A DNA stretch of 64,000 nucleotides from UBA6398 sp963644855 (GTDB lineage Bacteria > Bacteroidota > Bacteroidia > Bacteroidales > Bacteroidaceae): the NCBI GenBank assembly GCA_963644855.1, contig CAVIQL010000012.1:1-64000 (forward strand), written 5' to 3'. The position numbers were made by a program, and so were the translations under genes. The notes under the pieces were generated by a model. That model did no database searches. It saw only the letters and a list, made by a program, of their open reading frames with translations, and was not told the DNA's origin. Numbering within the stretch: the stretch's first letter is position 1; every line of letters starts with the position of its first letter. Of the stretch, positions 8,848 through 16,351 are shown piece by piece.

Positions 8848-8886
8848 GACTTTTGCGGGGGAATGAAATCAAAATTGTAGTATATC

Positions 8887-9765
8887 ATGAAATTCAAAGT
8901 TGTTATCGTTAAAACTACAAGCGTTTTGCTGTCTTTTGTCGGCTCCATGGTGCTTGTATCGTGCTTTTCTATCAAGACTACATCAAATGACAATGCAACG
9001 GTGGTGCGTACCGATATCACCACGGTGCATCCTTGGGCAAAGAAACGCGTTGCTTATTTTGGCGACTCGGTTACCGATCCTGCGGTTATGGCTGCAAAAA
9101 CGAAATATTGGGAATATCTTAAGGAATGGCTTGGCATAACGCCGTTGGTATATGCCGTGAACGGGCGACAATGGAATGATATTCCACGACAAACCGATGC
9201 GCTCGAAAAAGAACACGGGCAAAATGTTGATGCGATAATTGTTTTTATGGGTACAAACGACTTTAATGCTTCGGTTCCCATAGGTAGTTTTTATTCCGAG
9301 AGCACAGAAAAGGTTGTAGCCGCCGCAGGGGAGATGAAAAGTGAGAAAACGCGCCTTCATCGTGCGCTTGTGATGGACGGGGCTACGCTTTGCGGACGTA
9401 TAAATATTGCTCTCGAAAAAATCAAGCGACTTTATCCTACCAAACAAGTGGTGCTTCTCACGCCTATTCACCGTTCTTATGCAGAATTTGGGGACAATAA
9501 TGTGCAGCCCGATGAGAATTGGCAGAATGGTGGGGGAGAATGGTTTGACAATTATGTAGAAGCTATAAAACAGGCGGGACGTGTGTGGTCGGTTCCGGTA
9601 ATTGACATGAATTCGCTTTGTGGTCTTTATCCTAATCTTGACTCCAATGTTCAGTTTTTCCATGATGGAAAAACCGATCGCCTTCACCCAAATGCCGACG
9701 GGCATAAACGCATGGCCAAAACGCTGGAATATCAGTTACTTACACTTCCTTGTAGTTTTGAATAG
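8887..9765 (+). CDS. SGNH/GDSL hydrolase lipoprotein
   Basis: This is a 292-residue lipoprotein. The signal peptide ends in the lipobox LVSC, with Cys26 as the lipidation site, and is followed by a Ser/Thr-rich linker. The SGNH blocks follow: YFGDSVTDP with nucleophile Ser61, MGTNDF (block III with Asn), and DRLHPNADGH near the C-terminus with Asp264 and His267. The family hydrolyses O-acyl esters, often acetyl groups on glycans or rhamnogalacturonan-like polymers; the substrate here is unknown. It is convergent with the neighbouring GH2 gene, array B lying between them. A secreted carbohydrate esterase is the most likely role. Confidence 0.85.
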   Translation: MKFKVVIVKTTSVLLSFVGSMVLVSCFSIKTTSNDNATVVRTDITTVHPWAKKRVAYFGDSVTDPAVMAAKTKYWEYLKEWLGITPLVYAVNGRQWNDIPRQTDALEKEHGQNVDAIIVFMGTNDFNASVPIGSFYSESTEKVVAAAGEMKSEKTRLHRALVMDGATLCGRINIALEKIKRLYPTKQVVLLTPIHRSYAEFGDNNVQPDENWQNGGGEWFDNYVEAIKQAGRVWSVPVIDMNSLCGLYPNLDSNVQFFHDGKTDRLHPNADGHKRMAKTLEYQLLTLPCSFE

Positions 9766-9781
9766 CCATATCGCTCAAAGC

Positions 9782-9876
9782 ATATAGGATATTGCAAAAA
9801 TAATGTCAGACATTGTTTAAATAATATCGGATATTGTTTGAAAAATATCCGATATTATTTTTACGATATCGCACAA
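9782..9876. repeat. Phased-box array B (five boxes)
   Basis: Centres are at 9787 (ATATA-G-GATAT), 9808 (ATGTC-A-GACAT), 9829 (ATATC-G-GATAT), 9850 (ATATC-C-GATAT) and 9871 (ATATC-G-CACAA), all exactly 21 bp apart. The whole element is an imperfect inverted repeat: the left part, GATATTGCAAAAATAAT, mirrors the right part ATTATTTTTACGATATC. It lies between convergent genes, so it could also act as a terminator. Confidence 0.75.
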
Positions 9877-9883
9877 CAAAAAA

Positions 9884-12298
9884 TCAGTATGCTTTTTCCA
9901 CGTTGATTATAGCCTTGGCTTTAATCTCGGGATTGTCTTTGTCGGTAACAGTAAGCACTGCTTTGCCCGCTTTTTTGTTGGCGCGCACAATAGCTACGAG
10001 GGCTCCGTGAAAGAGTCGCATTTGCGGTTTCTCAAAAGGCTCAAGCGATGTGGCATCTCCGTTGCATGCAGCCTGGAATTTGGCACCTTCTACGCTAAAA
10101 AGCAATTCGTCGTCGGCATTCGGGCATTCGTTTCCGTCTTTGTCAAACATCTTTACGGTAACAAACGCCATGTCGTCGCCGTCGGCCTTTATCGTAGTGC
10201 GGTCGGGCGTTAGTTCCAGACGCGCGGGCGTTCCTGCCGTGCGCACAGCCTTTTCTGCCGCGCGGTTGCCGTTTTTGTCGTAAGCCACAACCTTTAATTC
10301 TCCAGGCTCATAGGTTACGCTCAACCATTTAATGCGATTGGCATCATACAATTTTGTTGGGTCTTTTTTAACACGCCCATAGCTTTTGCCGTTAACAAAC
10401 AACTCTGCCTCGGGATAGCTTGTGTAGCACATCACGGGGATTGATTTTCCCTCCATGCCCGGCCATGTCCAATGGGGAAGCAGGTGTAGAGTGGCATCGT
10501 CGGTATTCCAGCGGCTGCGATAGAAGTAAAAACGATCCTTGGGCAGACCTGCGAGGTCTACTATACCGAAATAGCTGCTGCGCGAAGGCCAACTTTTTTG
10601 ATAAGGAAAGTTCTCGCCCAAATAATCAAAGCCCGTCCACACAAATTCTCCTATCACCCACGGCTTATTGTCTTGATACCACGCATCAAGGTCGGGAATG
10701 TTACTCCAAGACCCGCTGTAAAGGTCATAACTCGAGAGTTGGCGGTCGGGGTAAACGTTGTCGGTTTCCAACTTTGCGGGAAAATGATAAACTCCACGGC
10801 TGCTGAGCGTCGAAGCAGTCTCACTGCCGAGAAGAAATCCCTGCGAAAGCGAATCAATATAGGTTTCGTAGCAATGAGTATGGTAGTTAAATCCCGGAAT
10901 GTCGAGTGGTGTGAAATATCCACTGCTTACTGCTCCCGCCACATCGTCAACTCCGGCGGTAACAGGGCGTGTGGGGTCGAGACTGTGAAACAAATCCACG
11001 AGTCTGCGGCATGTCTTTGCTCCGAGTTCTGTTTTCTGGTCGGGAATTTCGTTTCCAATGCTCCACATAACTATTGACGGGTGATTACGATGGTTTAAAT
11101 ATTCGTTGCGAATGTCTTTTTCTGCCCATTCGTCAAAGAACAGATTGTAGGCATTCATTGTTTTTCCCGTAATCCAGCTATCAAAAGATTCTGCCATCAC
11201 CATCATTCCCAAAGAGTCGCATAAGTCCATCATCATAGCCGATGGCATGTTGTGGGAAGTGCGTATAGCGTCGCAGCCCATGCTTTTCATTATTTTTATT
11301 TGGCGTGCTATTGCTGCGGCATTCACTGCTGCGCCGAGCGGACCCAAATCGTGGTGAAGACATACGCCTTTGATTTTGCGCGTTATCCCATTGAGTTGGA
11401 AACCTTTCTCACGTGATACAGATATTGTGCGCACACCGAAGCGCGTAAGGTTCTCATCGGCAATTTTTCCTTGCTTCATGAGCCTCGTGCGTAGGGTATA
11501 AAGTCGCGGATTCTCGGGAGACCATAATTTAGGGTGCGGCAATTTTAGTGTAGTTTGCAGTTTTCCATTGGTGAATGTGCCTTGTGTTTCTGCCAATGTG
11601 CTTCCGTTTTTGTCGAGTATAGCAATTTCGGCGTTCAATTCCTTGGAAAATCCTTCGCGCAGTTGTACTTCGGCGTTCACTGTGGCTGCATCAGACGAAA
11701 CATGTGGGGTGGTAACGCAAACTCCCCAAGTGTCTATCGCATCGTTTCCCGATAGAATGAGTTTTACAGGGCGATAAAGTCCACCGCCAGGGTACCAGCG
11801 ACTGCTTTTTTCGCGATTAGTGAGTTTTACGACCAATGTGTTTTTCCCGCTGTTCAAATATGGTGTGGCGTCTATGCGGAAAGCGTTGTAACCATATGCC
11901 CATTTACCAGCAAGTTTCCCATTGATGTAGACTTCGGGCTCAGACATTGCACCATCGAAAAGCAGTTCGGCATGGCTGAAAGGGCGCGGCACTTTAAATG
12001 TGGTGCGATATTCTCCTTTTCCAACCCAGGGCAGCGAACCGGTATTGCCTGTGAGTTCTGTAACAACCTTTTTGCCGTCAACAATTTTCTCTTCTGTCCA
12101 CACATCGTAGCTTTTGTCGAAGTTTTCGCCTATTGCCCAGTCGTGGGGAAGTGTAACTTGTTTGAACGGTGCGCCTTCTTTTGAGAAAACCCAGCCGTCG
12201 CGCATCACTGTAGTCTGATGTATTTGTGCGCAAACCGGCATGCTGTACAAGGCTAATGCGCATGCAATTTTTGATAAATGAGACATTGTTTTTTTCAT
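9884..12298 (-). CDS. Glycoside hydrolase family 2 (beta-galactosidase-like), secreted
   Basis: This 804-residue protein has a signal peptide ending at about PVCA-Q25. The GH2 order is visible: a sugar-binding jelly roll (about 35-185, with LPHDW and RWYPGGGLYRP), an immunoglobulin-like sandwich (190-295), and the TIM barrel (300-600). NEIPDQ places the acid/base at Glu417, and LGSETAS suggests nucleophile Glu493. GEFVWTGFDYLGE follows, then a DUF4982-type sandwich and a C-terminal invasin-like Ig domain (about 695-800). The domain order is typical of Bacteroidota beta-galactosidases that process plant or host glycans in the periplasm. Specificity, galactosidase against glucuronidase, cannot be read from sequence. 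The TIM barrel is complete. Confidence 0.88.
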   Translation of the reverse strand: MKKTMSHLSKIACALALYSMPVCAQIHQTTVMRDGWVFSKEGAPFKQVTLPHDWAIGENFDKSYDVWTEEKIVDGKKVVTELTGNTGSLPWVGKGEYRTTFKVPRPFSHAELLFDGAMSEPEVYINGKLAGKWAYGYNAFRIDATPYLNSGKNTLVVKLTNREKSSRWYPGGGLYRPVKLILSGNDAIDTWGVCVTTPHVSSDAATVNAEVQLREGFSKELNAEIAILDKNGSTLAETQGTFTNGKLQTTLKLPHPKLWSPENPRLYTLRTRLMKQGKIADENLTRFGVRTISVSREKGFQLNGITRKIKGVCLHHDLGPLGAAVNAAAIARQIKIMKSMGCDAIRTSHNMPSAMMMDLCDSLGMMVMAESFDSWITGKTMNAYNLFFDEWAEKDIRNEYLNHRNHPSIVMWSIGNEIPDQKTELGAKTCRRLVDLFHSLDPTRPVTAGVDDVAGAVSSGYFTPLDIPGFNYHTHCYETYIDSLSQGFLLGSETASTLSSRGVYHFPAKLETDNVYPDRQLSSYDLYSGSWSNIPDLDAWYQDNKPWVIGEFVWTGFDYLGENFPYQKSWPSRSSYFGIVDLAGLPKDRFYFYRSRWNTDDATLHLLPHWTWPGMEGKSIPVMCYTSYPEAELFVNGKSYGRVKKDPTKLYDANRIKWLSVTYEPGELKVVAYDKNGNRAAEKAVRTAGTPARLELTPDRTTIKADGDDMAFVTVKMFDKDGNECPNADDELLFSVEGAKFQAACNGDATSLEPFEKPQMRLFHGALVAIVRANKKAGKAVLTVTDKDNPEIKAKAIINVEKAY

Positions 12299-12317
12299 AA
12301 GCGTAGTTTTAAAAATT

Positions 12318-12349
12318 CCAAGGCACCTAATTTTAATTCCAAGGCATCT
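12318..12349. repeat. Phased-box pair K (CCAAG/CATCT type)
   Basis: CCAAG-G-CACCT (centre 12323) and CCAAG-G-CATCT (centre 12344) are 21 bp apart, joined by AATTTTAATT. It lies in the 70-base gap between the U32 gene and the GH2 gene, just upstream of the GH2 start codon. Confidence 0.55.
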
Positions 12350-12368
12350 CGTAAAAATTATAAAGTAT

Positions 12369-13628
12369 TTAATTTTGCAACTGTGCTTCCTCGGCTGGAA
12401 TTATCTTGAAGAGTTTGTCGCTTTTTCTGATTTTAGCGTCCACAGGCAGGGAAACATGCCAACCTTTCTCGGCCTTTTCTACCGGATACATGTCGTAGCG
12501 TATTTCTGAAGCGTCGAAATAAACCGCACCTGTGGTAGGACCGGTAACAAGAAGCCTATCGCCTTTGGAAATCTCCGATGCCTCAATCACAAACTCGCCT
12601 ACGCCGAGGTTGGAATAGTATTTCACGCCGCGTCCGACGTATACTTTTCGTTCGGTAGCAAGTGAGCCGTATTTTTTGTTCCATTCTCCGAGACGCTGTC
12701 CCAGATAATATCCGTCCCAAAAACCGCGATTGAAAACCGTTGCCAAACGTTTGTCCCATTCATCTTTCTTGTCTTCGGTAAAAGTTCCGTCAACAATCGC
12801 CTGCAAAGCCTCCTTGTAGCATTTCACAACGGTAAGCACGTATTCTGCACCGCGTGCACGCCCTTCAATCTTGAACACTCTCACTCCGGCGTCAACCATC
12901 TTGTCGAGAAAGCGGATTGTCTTCAAATCCTTTGGCGACATGATGTATTTGTTGTCTATATGCAATTCCGTTTCAGACTCAATGTCTTTCACCACATAGC
13001 CACGACGGCAAACTTGGAGGCATTGTCCGCGATTTGCACTGTGATTTAGATTGTCGAGACTCATATAACATTTTCCACTTACAGCCATGCAGAGCGCACC
13101 ATGACAGAACATTTCTATTCTTACCGGCTCGCCTTTCGGTCCACAAATGTTTTGCTCCAAAATGTTCTTGTGTATTTCGGAAACTTGTGAGAGATTGAGT
13201 TCCCTTGCCAGCACAGCAACATCGGCAAAACGGGAATAAAACCTTAGGGCTTCGGTATTGCTTATATTAAGTTGCGTGGAAAGATGAACTTCCATGTTTT
13301 TTTCGCGACAATAAGCTATTACGGCAATATCCGAAGCTATTATTGCGCTAATTCCTGCCCCACATGCTGCGTCTACAATCGCTTTCATTTGTTCCATGTC
13401 GCCGTCGTAGATAATTGTGTTCACCGTGAGGTAGCTTTTTATTCCGCGTTCGTTGCAAAGTGAAGCGATTTCCTTTAAATCGGATAGGTCGAAATGATTA
13501 GCAGAATGGGAACGCATGTTCAACTGTCCCACTCCGAAATAAACAGAACCCGCGCCGGCTTGAAAAGCTGCGTAAAGCGATTCGCGCGAGCCCACCGGAG
13601 CCATTATTTCAAAGTCTTCAATATTCAT
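12369..13628 (-). CDS. Peptidase U32 family protein (TrhP-like tRNA hydroxylation or collagenase-type)
   Basis: The start at 13628 gives MNIEDFEIMAPVGS, the usual U32 N-terminus, and a 419-residue protein. An in-frame ATG 33 bases upstream would add only a poor leader. Visible marks are APVGSRESLYAAFQAGAGSVYFG at the N-terminus, HLSTQLNISN, and the Cys-rich segment ALCMAVSGKCYMS...NRGQC...CR (about 180-215), which holds the four Cys thought to bind an iron-sulfur cluster. IEGRARGAEYV follows. Related proteins (TrhP/YegQ, RlhA) take part in prephenate-dependent RNA hydroxylation; a direct peptidase role is doubtful. Its start overlaps the end of the CPBP protease gene by 11 bases, so the two are coupled. 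Confidence 0.8.
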   Translation of the reverse strand: MNIEDFEIMAPVGSRESLYAAFQAGAGSVYFGVGQLNMRSHSANHFDLSDLKEIASLCNERGIKSYLTVNTIIYDGDMEQMKAIVDAACGAGISAIIASDIAVIAYCREKNMEVHLSTQLNISNTEALRFYSRFADVAVLARELNLSQVSEIHKNILEQNICGPKGEPVRIEMFCHGALCMAVSGKCYMSLDNLNHSANRGQCLQVCRRGYVVKDIESETELHIDNKYIMSPKDLKTIRFLDKMVDAGVRVFKIEGRARGAEYVLTVVKCYKEALQAIVDGTFTEDKKDEWDKRLATVFNRGFWDGYYLGQRLGEWNKKYGSLATERKVYVGRGVKYYSNLGVGEFVIEASEISKGDRLLVTGPTTGAVYFDASEIRYDMYPVEKAEKGWHVSLPVDAKIRKSDKLFKIIPAEEAQLQN

Positions 13629-14445
13629 CGTAATGCTTTTCTTTTGTAACATATGCGCCATGGCGCGTTTTCTTATTGAAAATACAAATAAGCCAACCTG
13701 CTGCCGCTGCGCATACTATTGAAACAATTGCAGCAATAAGCGTGTTGCCGAGCAGCAAACTCAATGTTGTGTCGCCGGGAACGCTTTTCGCAAGCACAAC
13801 ACACAAACTGTTGTTTATTATATGGCACACAATCGACGGAACTATGCTTCCTGTGCGCACGTAAAGCCACCCAAATACAAAGCCGATGATTATTGCAGCC
13901 GGCATTTGCGCTAAATTAAAATGTATGAGCGCAAATAGTATTGCCGAAAAGAGTATTGCGGCTATCGGTTTCATCTTGTTTTCGAGCAGAGACCCGAGAA
14001 TGGCGCGTCTAAAAACGAGTTCCTCTGTAATTGGTCCTATTATTGCCACACACAATACGCCAAGCCAATTGTCCATAAGCGGTTTGAGCGTTTCGTTGAG
14101 GTTGTCGGGCAAATTAAGTTGCTCCTCAATGAAACTCAATGGCACAAGCAATAAAAGCAATATGGGTATTGCCAAATACAAACGGCTTTTGCCGCGCACG
14201 AGTCCCGCATTTGGGAATAAAAGTTTCCAACCATAAAGTGCAGCTATCGTGAGCAAATAAATCGCAAACATCATAACGGCGAGCACATAAGGGTTTTTGA
14301 GTTGGTCGGATACGTCTGCGGTGGTATTTGTACTGATTCCGTGTGCTCCAAGAAGGTATGTCGCCAATAATGGAACGACTATTTGCATGATGATAAACGT
14401 AATTAATACGAGTATGGCATTCTTTATTTGGCTAAGAAACTTCAT
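13618..14445 (-). CDS. CPBP family intramembrane metalloprotease
   Basis: With the start at 14445 (MKFLSQIKNAILVLITF) the protein has 275 residues and about eight membrane helices. Longer readings would run back towards the upstream tRNA promoter. The CPBP/Abi motif is clear: EELVFRRAIL (metal- and water-binding Glu pair with Arg), then ALIHF and later HIINN with the metal-binding His. The family includes prenyl-protein type II CAAX proteases and bacterial stress or bacteriocin-immunity proteins; no substrate can be named. A -7 element TACCTTTG (minus strand, 14480-14473) lies 27 bases upstream. It overlaps the U32 gene. Confidence 0.85.
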   Translation of the reverse strand: MKFLSQIKNAILVLITFIIMQIVVPLLATYLLGAHGISTNTTADVSDQLKNPYVLAVMMFAIYLLTIAALYGWKLLFPNAGLVRGKSRLYLAIPILLLLLVPLSFIEEQLNLPDNLNETLKPLMDNWLGVLCVAIIGPITEELVFRRAILGSLLENKMKPIAAILFSAILFALIHFNLAQMPAAIIIGFVFGWLYVRTGSIVPSIVCHIINNSLCVVLAKSVPGDTTLSLLLGNTLIAAIVSIVCAAAAGWLICIFNKKTRHGAYVTKEKHYDEY

Positions 14446-14502
14446 TTTTTTATCGTGATGGTGATTTGTATGCAAAGGTAATGAAAAAATATAGTTGAAA
14501 AC

Positions 14503-14533
14503 TTTGGCTATTAAATAGAAATTCGTACTTTTG
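14503..14533 (+). promoter_or_regulatory. Promoter of the first CAU tRNA
   Basis: TTTG (14503-14506), a 19-bp spacer, then TACTTTTG (14526-14533), 29 bases before the tRNA. Confidence 0.7.
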
Positions 14534-14562
14534 CACCGCATTTGCGTAATGCGAACAAAAAT

Positions 14563-14636
14563 GGCGGGATAGCTCAGCTGGTTAGAGCGCATGATTCATA
14601 ATCATGAGGTCGCGAGTTCAAGTCTCGCCCCCGCTA
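14563..14636 (+). tRNA. tRNA with CAU anticodon (Met, or Ile2 if lysidine-modified)
   Basis: This is a complete 74-base cloverleaf. It has acceptor GGCGGGA with 3' strand CCCCGCT, D arm GCTC/GAGC, anticodon arm CATGA-TTCATAA-TCATG, and T arm GCGAG-TTCAAGT-CTCGC. The discriminator is A and CCA is not encoded. The base pair next to the D arm (A7/C66) looks mismatched. CAU anticodons are shared by initiator, elongator Met and Ile2 tRNAs. The initiator is unlikely, as there is no run of three G-C pairs below the loop. Confidence 0.88.
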
Positions 14637-14759
14637 CTGAAAAAGACTGCGAAATATTTCGTGGTCTTTTTGTTTTTGGGCGTTTTTGTGGGCTTTTTTG
14701 TAAAACCAAGGCTTATTGGCGTTGTTTTAGTTACCTTTGTCGGCAAAAATATAATCGAT

Positions 14760-15458
14760 ATGATTGGAACGATAGTGAACACTGCCTGTATTGTTGCGGG
14801 CACGATTGTTGGCACAATACTCCACCGCGGAATTAAAGATAAATACAAGGAGATGTTGTACACCGGTCTTGGGCTTGCGAGCCTTGCCATTGGTTTGAAT
14901 GCTGCTATCACGCATTTTCCAGAGAGCAAATGCCCGGTGTTGTTTATTATTGCGCTTGCCATAGGCGGAATTGTGGGCACAGCATTGGATATCGATGGGC
15001 GTTTCAAGCGTGCTGTCAATCGCCATTCGCGTAATGGAGAAGATACAAAGAACCTTGCCCAAGGATTGTCTACTGCTATTTTGCTTTATTGCATAGGTCC
15101 TTTGTCTATTCTCGGACCTGTAATCAGCGCTCTCAAAGGAGATAATACTTTTCTCTTCACAAATTCCACCCTTGATTTTGTTTCGTCCACAGTATTTGCC
15201 TCAACCTACGGCGCAGGTATGGTGCTTGCTGCTCCGGTGTTGTTTCTTTGGCAGGGAATGTTCTATTGCGTAGCTTTGTATTCAAGCACGGCAATAAGCA
15301 ATGAGCTTATGGCTGAATTGTTGATAATTGGTGGGCTGCTCATCACGGCTTCCGGACTTGCGCTTCTTCAACTCAAGGATTGCAAAACGCTCAACCTTCT
15401 TCCCGCATTGCTTGTGCCGGTGGTATGGTACTTTCTGAAATGGCTGATAGGCTTTTGA
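14760..15458 (+). CDS. DUF554 family integral membrane protein
   Basis: The start at 14760 gives MIGTIVNTACIVAGTIVGTIL, the standard N-terminus of DUF554, and 232 residues with about seven membrane helices. Upstream in-frame starts lie inside the tRNA. Family features include the first helix with GTIVNxxxIxxG, then GIKDKYKEM, LGLASLAIGL, and a late SxxYGxGxxxxAxPVL-like segment (about 145-165). The function is unknown; a transporter role is often assumed. A -7 element TACCTTTG (14732-14739) lies 20 bases upstream. The stop codon overlaps the next start (TGATG), so translation of the acetyltransferase is coupled to it. Confidence 0.85.
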   Translation: MIGTIVNTACIVAGTIVGTILHRGIKDKYKEMLYTGLGLASLAIGLNAAITHFPESKCPVLFIIALAIGGIVGTALDIDGRFKRAVNRHSRNGEDTKNLAQGLSTAILLYCIGPLSILGPVISALKGDNTFLFTNSTLDFVSSTVFASTYGAGMVLAAPVLFLWQGMFYCVALYSSTAISNELMAELLIIGGLLITASGLALLQLKDCKTLNLLPALLVPVVWYFLKWLIGF

Positions 15459-16048
15459 TGATTGCCTCCTACAAGAATTTTTATATTCGCCAGGCATCTG
15501 TTGACGATGCTGAGCGCATTTCGCAAATCTATGCGCCTTATGTGGAGCATACTGCCATAACGTTTGAATATCAAGTGCCTTCGCCTTTTGAATTCAAGCA
15601 ACGTATTTCTGCCACTCTCGCCAAATATCCCTATCTCGTGGCTTGTCGCAACGATGGGCTGGTAGTTGGTTACGCCTATGCGGGAACATTCAAGGGTCGT
15701 GCGGCATATGATTGGGCGGCAGAGTTGTCTGTTTATGTTGATGCCGGTTTTTGTCGCCACCATGTAGGCTCGGCGTTGTATGGTGAGCTTGAAAAAATCC
15801 TGTTGCGTCAGAATATAACCAACCTATATGCCTGCATCACGTATTCGGATACCGAAGATGCCATGCACAATAACGACAGCATTCGTTTTCATGAGCGCGA
15901 AGGATTTGTGAAAACCGCACATTTCCACAATTGCGGCTATAAGTTTTCGCGTTGGTGGGACATGGTGTGGCTCGAAAAGTTTATCGCGCCACATAGGGCG
16001 GAGATGAAAAAGTTTATTCCTTTTTCAGAGCTCGATAAAGAGTTATAA
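15458..16048 (+). CDS. GNAT N-acetyltransferase, phosphinothricin/methionine sulfoximine acetyltransferase-like
   Basis: The start at 15458 overlaps the DUF554 stop codon and gives MIASYKNFYIRQASVDDAE, a typical GNAT opening; the protein has 196 residues. FEYQVPSPFEFKQRI and YAYAGTFKGRAAYDWAAELSVYVD match the Pat/MnaT subgroup. The acetyl-CoA motif A is altered: CRHHVGSALYGELEK stands where RGxGxGxxL is usual, and the first glycines are replaced. FHEREGFVKTAHFHNCGYKFSRWWDMVWLEK (two adjoining motifs) gives the C-terminal fold. Substrates of this group are toxic amino-acid analogues or polar amino acids. The altered loop might weaken cofactor binding. Confidence 0.8.
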   Translation: MIASYKNFYIRQASVDDAERISQIYAPYVEHTAITFEYQVPSPFEFKQRISATLAKYPYLVACRNDGLVVGYAYAGTFKGRAAYDWAAELSVYVDAGFCRHHVGSALYGELEKILLRQNITNLYACITYSDTEDAMHNNDSIRFHEREGFVKTAHFHNCGYKFSRWWDMVWLEKFIAPHRAEMKKFIPFSELDKEL

Positions 16049-16078
16049 ATCAAACGGTAAACCGCGGTTGGGTGTTCT

Positions 16079-16195
16079 ATATACGATATTGCTGAAACAA
16101 TATCTCGAAAGCGTAAAAACAATATCCGACCTTTTTTAAAAAATATCGGTTATTATTTTGAGCATATGCCTTATTGTTTTTTCCATATCCCAGGA
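16079..16195. repeat. Phased-box array C (six boxes)
   Basis: Centres are at 16084 (ATATA-C-GATAT), 16105 (ATATC-T-CGAAA), 16127 (ATATC-C-GACCT), 16148 (ATATC-G-GTTAT), 16169 (ATATG-C-CTTAT) and 16190 (ATATC-C-CAGGA); the spacings are 21, 22, 21, 21 and 21. It fills the gap between the acetyltransferase and the promoter of the next GH2 gene. Confidence 0.75.
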
Positions 16196-16234
16196 CAGTA
16201 AAAAAATGCGCTATATTTTTAAGGCACTATGCCG

Positions 16235-16263
16235 TTTGTGTGTCGCAATATTTGCTATCTTTG
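16235..16263 (+). promoter_or_regulatory. Promoter of the second GH2 gene
   Basis: TATCTTTG (16256-16263) matches the -7 element. TTTG at 16235-16238 is a possible -33 element with a short 17-bp spacer. Confidence 0.5.
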
Positions 16264-16351
16264 TGGCATATTGGTGGAGAATGGACTTGATGTCCTTGTC
16301 CGTTTGCTTGAAAGCAATAGAAATCGTGAAAACTTCAAACTAAAAATACAA

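Noticed and set aside
9782..9876. Phased arrays as insertion sequence or MITE ends
   Set aside because: No target-site duplications or fixed terminal repeats are visible, unit number varies and box sequence differs between copies.
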